Shown here piece after piece: positions 1 through 6,869 of a stretch of 8,850 nucleotides of DNA (position 1 is the stretch's first letter; every line of letters begins with the position of its first letter). Made by a program: the position numbers and the translations under genes. Below the pieces are notes generated by a model. It ran no database searches, had not been told where the DNA came from, and saw only the letters and a program-made list of their open reading frames with translations. The stretch comes from Thermoproteota archaeon (GTDB lineage Archaea > Korarchaeota > Korarchaeia > Korarchaeales > Korarchaeaceae), in assembly GCA_021158805.1 (NCBI GenBank), contig JAGGTZ010000204.1, forward strand, positions 1 through 8,850. The letters are read 5' to 3'.

Positions 1-1223
1 AGATCTCCCTTCCCACCTAGTAAGAAGATGGAGCTCTTATTAAGGAGGGATATCTCATAAGATTTGAGGATTTTCAGTGACTTCTTGATTCCGAATATCC
101 CCTCGCTAGAATAGGCAGTGAGATGGACATTCTCAAACCTATCGATTTCAGATGGCGTTAATGGAAGGAGCAGTCTATACGTTGAGAAGGCGTCTCTCTT
201 TAGTTGGACCAATACATCTCCCGGAAGCAAGATCGTTGCATTCTCAATTCCATTACCAAGTGAAACATTCACTGACAGATTAGAACCACCGATTATCTCT
301 TGAGGAACCTCTAGCTCAACGTCTAATGTTAAATTTTCATCAGAGACCAAAGAGTACTCAGATATGCCCCTCACCTGACATGTCTCGCATGTACCGGGTT
401 CGATCACAGAGTAATCAGTCTCACCTATATGATCGACCTTTATAAGGGCCCTTGAGTCTTGGCCGTACCTGTAGAACGTCAAGTGCCCTCTGATTTCTAT
501 GAAGTCTTGCTCCTTTATTCCAGTTAATGGTTTATCATATGCCCTAAGGGAGATTTCCCCATCAGAATATACTACCTCTACCCTGCTATAAGGACCTTCG
601 TTCATGTCGAAAGTCATATTCTGACTATTGACCTTTAGGAGGCCGGAATAGGACTTCACAGTGTTGTTCCTATATATCAATACGGCAGCCAGCTCCCCGG
701 GATCGGTCCAGTTTAAGAGGAAAGTCCAGCATCCTAATTGTTCATTCCAAATTCCAGTCTGCTCTTTCCCCATTATATTAGCAGTAGCACTTTCACCAAC
801 TTTCGCCTCTACTAGCTCTACGTAAGGAGTGTGCTCGCTCTCCAATGATATGGATGAAATTACATCTCCCTCTGTTACAACTAGAAAAGGTCCTATCAGC
901 CCTACATTGTCAAGCACCTCCACCGATTCTTCTAGGAGAAAAGTTACATTATCTCCTTCTACTAAAACTGCGTTATATGTCCCATTAGGCCTCGATAGCG
1001 GGAAATCTCCTTCTCCACTAACGAGGGCCAATACCTCTACCCTATATAGATCTCCTCTAAGGATTGTTAGGTTGTCTGAGATCTCCGTCTCTAGCAGCGT
1101 TATAGGCCCATTATATCTCACGAAATTTACCGGCTGTGCAGAGATGCCAATGATGCCAGCTAGCAAAGGCAGCAATATGAAGGTGTATAGCGCTATTCTT
1201 CTATTCATTTCTCCTAGCGTCAT
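1..1223 (-). CDS. Exported, probably heavily N-glycosylated protein of unknown function (C-terminus beyond window)
   Basis: I do not recognise the family. The reading frame stays open for 407 codons from ATG 1223 to the left edge, so the gene is partial at its 3' end. An in-frame TAG lies at 1254-1256. ATG 1208 is an equally good start: from it the protein begins with Asn-Arg-Arg, has a hydrophobic stretch of about 17 residues, and a likely signal-peptidase site after Ile-Ser-Ala, giving a classical 24-residue signal peptide. The rest looks beta-rich and acidic, with no other obvious membrane segment. I count 11 Asn-X-Ser/Thr sequons (residues 51, 80, 92, 171, 186, 202, 297, 315, 319, 328, 395 from Met 1223) and one Cys-Glu-Thr-Cys pair at 279-282. 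This suggests a cell-surface or S-layer-like glycoprotein acting outside the membrane; that role is inference. It lies 57 bp downstream of aspS on the same strand and may have its own promoter. Confidence 0.75.
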   Translation of the reverse strand, partial: MTLGEMNRRIALYTFILLPLLAGIIGISAQPVNFVRYNGPITLLETEISDNLTILRGDLYRVEVLALVSGEGDFPLSRPNGTYNAVLVEGDNVTFLLEESVEVLDNVGLIGPFLVVTEGDVISSISLESEHTPYVELVEAKVGESATANIMGKEQTGIWNEQLGCWTFLLNWTDPGELAAVLIYRNNTVKSYSGLLKVNSQNMTFDMNEGPYSRVEVVYSDGEISLRAYDKPLTGIKEQDFIEIRGHLTFYRYGQDSRALIKVDHIGETDYSVIEPGTCETCQVRGISEYSLVSDENLTLDVELEVPQEIIGGSNLSVNVSLGNGIENATILLPGDVLVQLKRDAFSTYRLLLPLTPSEIDRFENVHLTAYSSEGIFGIKKSLKILKSYEISLLNKSSIFLLGGKGD

Positions 1224-1231
1224 CCTCTCAG

Positions 1232-1283
1232 GCCTTATTTTATGTTTGAACGACTATTGACGAACTAATCACGCACATATTTA
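1232..1283 (-). promoter_or_regulatory. Candidate promoter for the exported-protein gene
   Basis: On the minus strand the 57-bp gap after aspS holds two A/T-rich TATA-like stretches. One (TTAAATAT, 1276-1283) includes the aspS stop codon. The other (CATAAAATAA, about 1234-1243) is closer to the start codon. The upstream one would place initiation near 1253 with a leader of about 30 nt. The downstream one would give an almost leaderless message starting near ATG 1208. Ribosome-binding sequence is poor at both possible starts: GAGAGG directly abuts ATG 1223, and GGAG lies only 2 nt before ATG 1208. Read-through from the ileS-aspS operon is an alternative. Confidence 0.3.
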
Positions 1284-2558
1284 AGGCAATACCCTTTCTG
1301 GATCTCTCGGGAATAGAGCGGCTTCTTTAATATTGCTCAGGTTGAGCATCTTCATGACCAGTCTTTCGATTCCTATAGCGAAACCACCATGTGGAGGAGC
1401 TCCATATGCAAAGAACTTCGTAAACCATTCTAGGTTCTTGGGGTTCATTCCTTTCTCAAGAATCTGCGAGATCAGGACCTCGTATCTATGTTCCCTTTGC
1501 CCACCAGAACTCAGTTCTAGCCCCTTATAAAGGAGGTCAACGCTTCTTGCCCAAGTATCATCTTCTTTCATAACATAAAAGGGCTTGACCTTAAAGGGGA
1601 ACCTGTTTACGAAGAAGAAGTCACTGTTATATTCCTCCTTGACGTAGTTCCAGAGCAACCTCTCCGATTCTGTGTCATACTCCTCCCCATACTCAATTTC
1701 TTTCCCCATTTCCTCGAGTATATCGTAAATCTTTGGAAATCTAAGCTCTGGGAAGGGAGTTTTAGGCACCTCTAGCTCTACGTTAAGTAGTTCTAACTCT
1801 CTTTCCCTCTCCTCTAATACCCTCTTTATGCCAGCTTTGATGAGTTCCTCTTCTACTCTCATTGTATCGAGTTCACTACTAATGAATCCCATCTCTACGG
1901 CCATGGATCTAAACTCACTTAGATGTCTTGGCGTGTGACTTAATTCAGCCCTCCAATTAACTCCTAGGTCGTATATCTTCTCAAGACCTCCTATTACCGT
2001 TAGTTGCCTGTGAAGCTGGGGATCTTGCCTTAAGTAAGCTTCTCTATCGAAATATCGGACTTTGAATACCTCCGCTCCACTTTCACTAGCAGCACCGATT
2101 ATCGCGGGAGTGAACACCCTTAGGAAACCATGATCCCTTAACCACTCCTCCATTCCACTTATTAGCGAAGCCTCTATCTTGAAAATAGCTTGCACTTCGG
2201 GCCTTCTGAGGTCTAATGGCCTGTTATCCAATCTTGTCGGAAGTAGTGCAGGTACCTTCCAATTAGGGTCTAGGGGGAGCTTGGAGCTTGAAATCGAGAG
2301 AACCTTTATAGATTCGGGTAACACCTCTCTATCAACAGCCTTAGCCTTTTTTTCTTTGACCTCCGTCCCCTCTGCTTCTACTACAGACTCTTGGGTGAGC
2401 TTCTCTGTAATTTCAAATAGATTACTGGGAGATGTACCTCTCTTTAGAGTTAGTTGTACTTTCTCTCTCCAATTCCTGATAACAATGAATCTTATTTTTC
2501 CAAGATCTCTAATCTCACTAACCCAGCCGTGGACCTTCACCCTACCTTCTTTATCCAT
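1281..2558 (-). CDS. aspS: Aspartyl-tRNA synthetase, archaeal type
   Basis: Class IIb synthetase of 425 residues, the usual length for archaeal enzymes, charging tRNA with aspartate in the cytoplasm. The N-terminal OB-fold anticodon-binding domain (about 1-105) shows the family pattern VKVHGWV (7-13) and a Val-Gln strand near 44-45. The catalytic core carries motif 1 ending in Pro151, motif 2 with the ATP-binding arginine (WRAELSHT, Arg203), the block GGQREHRYE (352-360) and motif 3 (GIERL, 396-400, Arg399). The ending ALFPRDPER is typical of AspRS; AsnRS normally has FPRT or FPRY there, which argues against an asparaginyl enzyme. Start ATG 2558 has a strong Shine-Dalgarno. It overlaps the end of ileS by 22 nt, so the two are an operon. 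Whether it also charges tRNA-Asn (non-discriminating) cannot be decided here, because no gatCAB or asnS is visible. Confidence 0.96.
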   Translation of the reverse strand: MDKEGRVKVHGWVSEIRDLGKIRFIVIRNWREKVQLTLKRGTSPSNLFEITEKLTQESVVEAEGTEVKEKKAKAVDREVLPESIKVLSISSSKLPLDPNWKVPALLPTRLDNRPLDLRRPEVQAIFKIEASLISGMEEWLRDHGFLRVFTPAIIGAASESGAEVFKVRYFDREAYLRQDPQLHRQLTVIGGLEKIYDLGVNWRAELSHTPRHLSEFRSMAVEMGFISSELDTMRVEEELIKAGIKRVLEERERELELLNVELEVPKTPFPELRFPKIYDILEEMGKEIEYGEEYDTESERLLWNYVKEEYNSDFFFVNRFPFKVKPFYVMKEDDTWARSVDLLYKGLELSSGGQREHRYEVLISQILEKGMNPKNLEWFTKFFAYGAPPHGGFAIGIERLVMKMLNLSNIKEAALFPRDPERVLP

Positions 2559-5494
2559 ATCGATACCCTCCTATCATCTATCTTCCATTCCTTACCAAAG
2601 GAATTCTCAGGGACCTCTTCTTCACTTACCACAAGCTTGATGACATCGGCATCCGAGTCCCAAGCAATATCATCGTAAAACATCTCTACAGCTCTCCTAA
2701 CGAACTCATCTCCCTGTAGGTAGATGTTTATCCTTTCGACACCTATGGTGAGGCCTAATTCCTTCCTCATTTGCTGAATTCTCCTAGTTAACTCTCTAGC
2801 CATACCACCGAGCAACTCTTCATCTCCCATCTCCAGATTAAGATATAATTTCCCTCTACTGAACTCAGCCTCAGCCCATTTACCCTTATCGGGTTCCTCT
2901 CCAACCCTCACATATCTAACATTGGCTTCAGTGAGTAGAACATCGGTTAATGTATTGATGGCTTTTACCACGTCTTCATCCTGTGTAACTATCAATATTT
3001 CTCTAAGTGGTTGCCTCTTTCTCATGCCTACGGATGATCTAGCGAAACCAGAAGCACTAACTATCTCTCTAATGATGTTCATCATCTCCTCTAAATAGCT
3101 AGATATATATTCATGCCTAACCTGGCCCAATAAGAGGAAGTTTACGCTCTCTGGATCATATTCTTGCTTAAACGAGTCTAGATAGATCTTCTCAGACATT
3201 AGGGGTGCGAATATCGAAAGGTAGGGTAAAGCCTCTCTGAGGACATGATACAATACCCTAGACCACTGATCAGATACTTTGCTGTCCCTTGATCTGAGCT
3301 TCTTTCGAGCAACCCTCAGGTAAAGGTGACTTAAGTCCTCTATAAAGAACTTAAGCACTTCAGTGGTAGCTGTATGAAGTTGATACTCATTAAGAGCAGC
3401 CCTAACATCCCTCATCATCGAGTTGAGCCTAGATAATATCCACTTATTCACGGGATCAAGCTCCTCCAAGGGAGGCAGAGGACCTATTTCTCTATCCCTT
3501 AAATATGTTGTAGCGAAGACGTATACATTCCATATTACTGAGAGCTTTCTACTAGTTTCCTCTAATCCTCTCCACGAAAATCTAAGGTCTTGCCATGGAA
3601 CCTTCGTTAGCACGAAGACCCTGTAAGTATCCCTTCCTGACTTCTCTACTATCTCCGGTGGTGGAACATAGTTACCAAGTCTCTTATGCATCTCTTTACC
3701 CTTTTCATCGAGCATAAACCCATGCATGAGTACGGACTCATATGGGGCCCTCCTAAATAGGAGAGTTCCCATCCTAAGTAGGGAGAAGAACCATCCCCTA
3801 ACTTGATCATGGCCTTCGGTTATGAAGTTAACTGGGAATAGCTCATTAAACGCATCAGAGTTATCGTGAGGATACCCAAGGCTAGCGAAGAAAGAGGCAC
3901 CAGAATCATACCAAACATCCATTATATCGGGAACTCTCCTCATAATACCGCCGCATTTTTCACACTTCCAAGTTACCTCATCGACCCACGGCCTATGTAA
4001 GTCCTCTAACTTGACACCAGACTTCTCTTCAATCTCCTTTGATGAACCTATCACTTCCTCCCTACCGCATTCCTCACATTTCCATACCGGGAGTGGGATC
4101 CCCCAGTACCTCTGTCTAGATATTATCCAGTCCTCAAGTCCCAATAACCAGTCCCTGAACCTCCTCTCTCCTCCCCATCTGGGTACCCACTTCACTTTCC
4201 CACTTTCTTCTAGCATTTTCTCCCTAAGATCTGTCAGTTTTACGAACCATTGGTTGGTGGTCCTTATTATTAGGGGTGTATCACACCTCCAACAGACCGG
4301 ATACTTGTGTATAATCGTTCCCTCATAAAACAGAGCACCTTTCTCTCTTAGATCCTCTATTATCACAGAGTTAGCCTCTCTTACCTGAAGACCAGAATAT
4401 TTCCCTGCCTCTTCTGTAAATCGCCCTCTTTCATCCACAGGACTGACAACGGGGAGGTTATAAAGCTCACCTATTTCGAAGTCCTCCTTTCCATGTCCAG
4501 GGGCTGTGTGTACACACCCACTACCTTCTTCCATTGTTACATATTTATCGCTAAGGACAACTCTATGTACCTCTCTGAGTTCCTTCTGAACTCTTACTAT
4601 ATCCTCTAGTGGGTGCTCATATCTAAGACCATCTATCTCTCTCCCCTTAAATTCCTCTATGACTTCATAATCCTCTATAGAGGCCTCATTCATGACATTT
4701 TCTAGTCTCTTCTTGGCTAGTATGAGGATATCATCTCCTACTCTCACTTTAACGTAATCCTCATCGGGATGGACCATCACTGCGACATTAGCTGGAAGGG
4801 TCCAAGGCGTAGTTGTCCATATTAACAGATATTCGTTCTCAGATCCTAAGACCTTAAACTTAACGAAGATGGAGGGATCCATCATATCCTTGTAATTTTC
4901 ACTAACTTCATAGTCGGAGAGAACGGTCTCACATCTAGGACACCAGTGTACAGGTCTCTCTCCTTCATAGAGCCTTCCCTGCTTCCATATCTCCTTTACA
5001 CCCCACCACGCACTCTCTATGTATCTATTTTCATACGTAAGATAGGGATTCTCCCAATCCATGGAAACAGCGAATTCCTTGAAATACTTCGTCATGGATC
5101 TTAGATTCTTTGTGGCAAGCTCCTTACACTTTAACACGAACTTGTCTATACCGAAGACTTCAATTTCCTTCTTGGAGGAGAATCCCAGCGCTTTCTCGGT
5201 CATTACCTCTATTGGTAGGCCGTGAGTATCCCAACCGGGCTTATCTAGTACGTCATAACCTTCTCCTCTCTTAAATCTTATTATAACGTCCTTTATTATC
5301 TTGTTCCAAACAGTCCCGGGGTGCGGCATATCAGATGAAGGATATGGGGGACCATCGAGGAAGTGAAACCTCTTTCTTCCTTTCCTAGACATCCTCAGCT
5401 TCTCATATATCTTATGGCTGTCCCAGAATTCAATTATTTTAGGTTCATATTCCTTCGGGTTGAAATAGCGAGTAAGTCGCCTGACCCTGGCCAT
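2537..5494 (-). CDS. ileS: Isoleucyl-tRNA synthetase, archaeal type
   Basis: Class Ia synthetase that charges tRNA-Ile and hydrolyses mischarged valine. From Met 5494 it has 985 residues, within the normal IleRS range. In order it shows the GPPYP block and HIGH-equivalent His-Pro-Gly-Thr (58-61), GWDTHGLPIEV (87-97), the CP1 editing domain with TTTPWTLPAN (227-236) and GHGKED ending at Asp338, four Cys-X2-Cys pairs likely binding zinc (185/188, 401/404, 473/476, 511/514), DVWYDSGASFF, the KMSKS-equivalent Glu-Met-His-Lys-Arg (601-605), then an alpha-helical anticodon-binding region and a C-terminal archaeal/eukaryotic-type extension. GTG 5506 and ATG 5500 are also in frame after TAA 5510-5512. 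The GTG is part of the Shine-Dalgarno and ATG 5500 is only 3 nt from it, so ATG 5494 (9 nt) is preferred. It is the first gene of the ileS-aspS operon and diverges from 5S rRNA. Confidence 0.96.
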   Translation of the reverse strand: MARVRRLTRYFNPKEYEPKIIEFWDSHKIYEKLRMSRKGRKRFHFLDGPPYPSSDMPHPGTVWNKIIKDVIIRFKRGEGYDVLDKPGWDTHGLPIEVMTEKALGFSSKKEIEVFGIDKFVLKCKELATKNLRSMTKYFKEFAVSMDWENPYLTYENRYIESAWWGVKEIWKQGRLYEGERPVHWCPRCETVLSDYEVSENYKDMMDPSIFVKFKVLGSENEYLLIWTTTPWTLPANVAVMVHPDEDYVKVRVGDDILILAKKRLENVMNEASIEDYEVIEEFKGREIDGLRYEHPLEDIVRVQKELREVHRVVLSDKYVTMEEGSGCVHTAPGHGKEDFEIGELYNLPVVSPVDERGRFTEEAGKYSGLQVREANSVIIEDLREKGALFYEGTIIHKYPVCWRCDTPLIIRTTNQWFVKLTDLREKMLEESGKVKWVPRWGGERRFRDWLLGLEDWIISRQRYWGIPLPVWKCEECGREEVIGSSKEIEEKSGVKLEDLHRPWVDEVTWKCEKCGGIMRRVPDIMDVWYDSGASFFASLGYPHDNSDAFNELFPVNFITEGHDQVRGWFFSLLRMGTLLFRRAPYESVLMHGFMLDEKGKEMHKRLGNYVPPPEIVEKSGRDTYRVFVLTKVPWQDLRFSWRGLEETSRKLSVIWNVYVFATTYLRDREIGPLPPLEELDPVNKWILSRLNSMMRDVRAALNEYQLHTATTEVLKFFIEDLSHLYLRVARKKLRSRDSKVSDQWSRVLYHVLREALPYLSIFAPLMSEKIYLDSFKQEYDPESVNFLLLGQVRHEYISSYLEEMMNIIREIVSASGFARSSVGMRKRQPLREILIVTQDEDVVKAINTLTDVLLTEANVRYVRVGEEPDKGKWAEAEFSRGKLYLNLEMGDEELLGGMARELTRRIQQMRKELGLTIGVERINIYLQGDEFVRRAVEMFYDDIAWDSDADVIKLVVSEEEVPENSFGKEWKIDDRRVSIWIKKVG
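2566..2571 (-). promoter_or_regulatory. Strong ribosome binding site of aspS inside ileS
   Basis: GGAGGG on the minus strand lies 7 nt upstream of the aspS ATG, an ideal match and spacing. It sits inside the last codons of ileS (the Asp-Asp-Arg-Arg-Val segment), so it supports independent initiation or translational coupling within a shared message. Confidence 0.8.
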
Positions 5495-5503
5495 TATCAT
5501 AGG

Positions 5504-5510
5504 CACCTCT
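5504..5510 (-). promoter_or_regulatory. Ribosome binding site deciding the ileS start
   Basis: AGAGGTG on the minus strand closely matches the anti-Shine-Dalgarno complement. Its last three bases are the in-frame GTG at 5506, which is therefore unlikely to be the start codon. The spacing is 3 nt to ATG 5500 and 9 nt to ATG 5494, which favours 5494. Confidence 0.65.
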
Positions 5511-5520
5511 TAACTGTTAA
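5510..5520. repeat. 11-bp palindrome in the ileS leader
   Basis: TTAAC-T-GTTAA is a perfect inverted repeat with a 1-nt centre. It lies just after the predicted ileS transcription start and directly against the Shine-Dalgarno. The centre is too short for an RNA hairpin, so if functional it would be a DNA-binding site for a dimeric regulator. It is A/T rich and could be chance. Confidence 0.3.
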
Positions 5521-5545
5521 CTCAGGCTTATGAGTGACCTTTAAG

Positions 5546-5553
5546 TTTATAAA
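5546..5553. promoter_or_regulatory. Palindromic TATA box shared by 5S rRNA (+) and ileS (-)
   Basis: TTTATAAA reads identically on both strands. On the plus strand its centre is about 27 nt upstream of the 5S 5' end, the spacing expected for an archaeal TBP site. On the minus strand it predicts an ileS start near 5524, giving a leader of about 30 nt that contains the Shine-Dalgarno. No other good TATA element is seen in the roughly 80-bp gap between the two genes. The BRE that would set direction is not clear on either side. Confidence 0.6.
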
Positions 5554-5576
5554 TGAGATTAACCCTAGCCGGTTGT

Positions 5577-5702
5577 GGGCGAGCGGCCATAGCAGCCGGG
5601 GACACACCCGGACCCATCCCGAACCCGGAAGTTAAGCCCGGCTGCGTTCCGCGGAGTACTGAGCTCCGCAAGGGCTCGGGAAACGCGGAAGCCGCTAAGC
5701 CT
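5577..5702 (+). rRNA. 5S ribosomal RNA, free-standing
   Basis: About 126 nt and about 68% G+C. It has the archaeal 5S core (GCGGCCATAGC near the 5' end, then CCCGAACCCGGAAGTTAAGC at 5618-5637). The secondary structure is complete. Helix I is AGCGGC (5582-5587) with GCCGCT (5691-5696), probably extended by GGC (5578-5580) with GCC (5699-5701) across a small internal loop. Helix II is a perfect 9-bp pairing of 5592-5600 with 5637-5645. Helix III is CCGG (5608-5611) with CCGG (5625-5628). Helix V is TTCCGCG (5647-5653) with CGCGGAA (5684-5690). Helix IV is 5661-5666 with 5672-5677, closed by a 5-nt loop. A TATA box lies about 27 nt upstream. No 16S, 23S or tRNA gene is adjacent, so it is transcribed alone. 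The exact ends are uncertain by a few nt. Pyrimidine-rich CTCCTCTT (5701-5708) could contribute to termination. Confidence 0.96.
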
Positions 5703-5706
5703 CCTC

Positions 5707-6822
5707 TTAACATACTTCTAAAAGTTCATCCTCACCAACTTTCCTAACAACCTTGATGAACTCGTTCCATTTACCTCTCGTCTTAGGCCTCTTAGGGACA
5801 AAGGGACACCTAATGCCATGGGATATTGATATCTCATACGTCCCTATTTCCTTAGCTATCTTAACTATCTCTTCTTTGTCCATCCCTATAAGTGGTCTCA
5901 AAATAGGCTTCTCCAAGCATCGGCTCTCTATCTCTAGGTTATGTAATGTTTGAGAAGCAACTTGTCCGAGGGAGTCCCCAGTCACTATAGCATTAGCACC
6001 AACCTCCTTAGCTATTCGATTGGCCATTACCAACATCCTCCTCTTGCACAGGAGGCATATCCATTCTCTTGCTCCATACTCTTGGTACTTAGCTAGAATG
6101 GGACCATGTTCTACAACAATAGGCTCAGCCTCAGCGCCATAGGAGAACTTCCTCAAGACCGAAACTATCCTACGGAAACATTCCTCTTCCTCCTCAGTCT
6201 TTCGAAAGTGTACGGGAATTATTTGGGCGCCTCTCTTCATCATTAGCCATGCAGCTACTGGGCTATCAATCCCTCCAGATATGAGAGCTACTACTTTGCC
6301 CTGAGATCCGACCGGTAAACCCCCATATCCTTGGATTTTCTCATCGGTAATATATGCATATCTCTCTACTATTTCGATAATAATCTCCTGATCTGGGCTA
6401 CGCAGGTTAACTGGCCTGCCAGTTGCCCCCTTAATGAATGCACCAACCTCCTTAGCTATCTCAATAGAAGTCATAGGGTAGTTCTTAGTGACCCTCTGAA
6501 CCCTCACAGCAAAGCTTCCACTCTCTGCCCTGGCTAATCTCAAAGATGCTCTCTTAATAACATCAATATCCGCTTCCACTTCCAATGAAGGACTATACGA
6601 CTTAATCCCAAAGATGTATCTAGTTATCTCTTTAGCCCTCACGTCAGAGGTATAAGCTATGATTCTACTAGCTCTCTTGATTATATTAATGAAATGAACG
6701 TTCTCATTTAGATAGGTCTCCCTAATATTACTTATAAGCAGCCTCTCCATTTCTCTTCTCACGAGAGAACTCTTTAACCCGATCTCGGAATATCTTATAA
6801 TCAAAGAATTGAACTCTTCCAA
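5707..6822 (-). CDS. thiI: tRNA 4-thiouridine synthetase ThiI (no rhodanese domain)
   Basis: ThiI adenylates and thiolates U8 of tRNA, and in many organisms also contributes sulfur to the thiamine thiazole. The 371-residue protein has an N-terminal ferredoxin-like segment (RYSEIGLK, 10-17), a THUMP RNA-binding domain (about 60-165), a PP-loop ATP pyrophosphatase domain with SGGIDS (182-187), and the family block TGDSLGQVASQTL (281-293). It ends after FVPKRPKT with no rhodanese domain, as in other archaeal ThiI. Cys256-X2-Cys259 and Cys339 are conserved-looking; in a methanogen ThiI the equivalent cysteines are reported to bind an iron-sulfur cluster, so they are likely the sulfur-transfer centre here. 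The only plausible start is TTG 6822: no ATG or GTG occurs in frame between TAA 6853-6855 and it, and GAGGG lies 7 nt upstream. It converges on 5S rRNA and diverges from the polymerase gene. Confidence 0.94.
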   Translation of the reverse strand: MEEFNSLIIRYSEIGLKSSLVRREMERLLISNIRETYLNENVHFINIIKRASRIIAYTSDVRAKEITRYIFGIKSYSPSLEVEADIDVIKRASLRLARAESGSFAVRVQRVTKNYPMTSIEIAKEVGAFIKGATGRPVNLRSPDQEIIIEIVERYAYITDEKIQGYGGLPVGSQGKVVALISGGIDSPVAAWLMMKRGAQIIPVHFRKTEEEEECFRRIVSVLRKFSYGAEAEPIVVEHGPILAKYQEYGAREWICLLCKRRMLVMANRIAKEVGANAIVTGDSLGQVASQTLHNLEIESRCLEKPILRPLIGMDKEEIVKIAKEIGTYEISISHGIRCPFVPKRPKTRGKWNEFIKVVRKVGEDELLEVC

Positions 6823-6869
6823 CCTTAGACCCTCGGCAACCTTATAGCATAGTTAACAAATAAAGTGAG
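6823..6869. promoter_or_regulatory. Divergent promoter region between thiI and the DNA polymerase gene
   Basis: This 47-bp gap must hold both promoters. On the plus strand, CTTATAGC (6841-6848) is centred about 25 nt before ATG 6870, which predicts a leaderless polymerase mRNA starting at or next to the start codon. On the minus strand, CTTTATTTG (6857-6865) predicts a thiI start near 6836 with a leader of about 14 nt containing GAGGG. The two predicted TATA sites are only about 16 bp apart, so the two pre-initiation complexes would probably compete. Confidence 0.45.
6830..6834 (-). promoter_or_regulatory. Ribosome binding site supporting the TTG start of thiI
   Basis: GAGGG on the minus strand, 7 nt upstream of TTG 6822. 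It supports the non-ATG start, which is otherwise forced by the absence of in-frame ATG or GTG after the upstream stop codon. Confidence 0.55.

Noticed and set aside
829..1260. 143-codon plus-strand open frame
   Set aside because: It lies antisense to the signal-peptide-bearing minus-strand gene. It is rich in Ser/Thr/Pro/Leu, typical of a shadow frame, with no recognisable motif.
1281..2558. Asparaginyl-tRNA synthetase or an AsnA-like paralogue
   Set aside because: The C-terminal ALFPRD signature, the GGQREHRYE block and the complete N-terminal anticodon-binding domain fit AspRS.
2179..2640. 153-codon plus-strand open frame across the aspS/ileS junction
   Set aside because: It is antisense to two well-supported synthetase genes, with low-complexity Ser/Leu composition and no ribosome binding site noted.
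5528..5747. Short open frames on both strands over the 5S gene
   Set aside because: The sequence is fully explained by 5S rRNA secondary structure. Gly/Pro/Arg/Ala-rich translations simply reflect its high G+C.
5516..6857. GTTAAC present in both divergent promoter regions (5516-5521 and 6852-6857) as a common regulator site
   Set aside because: A 6-bp A/T-rich palindrome occurring twice is easily chance, and the flanking bases differ.
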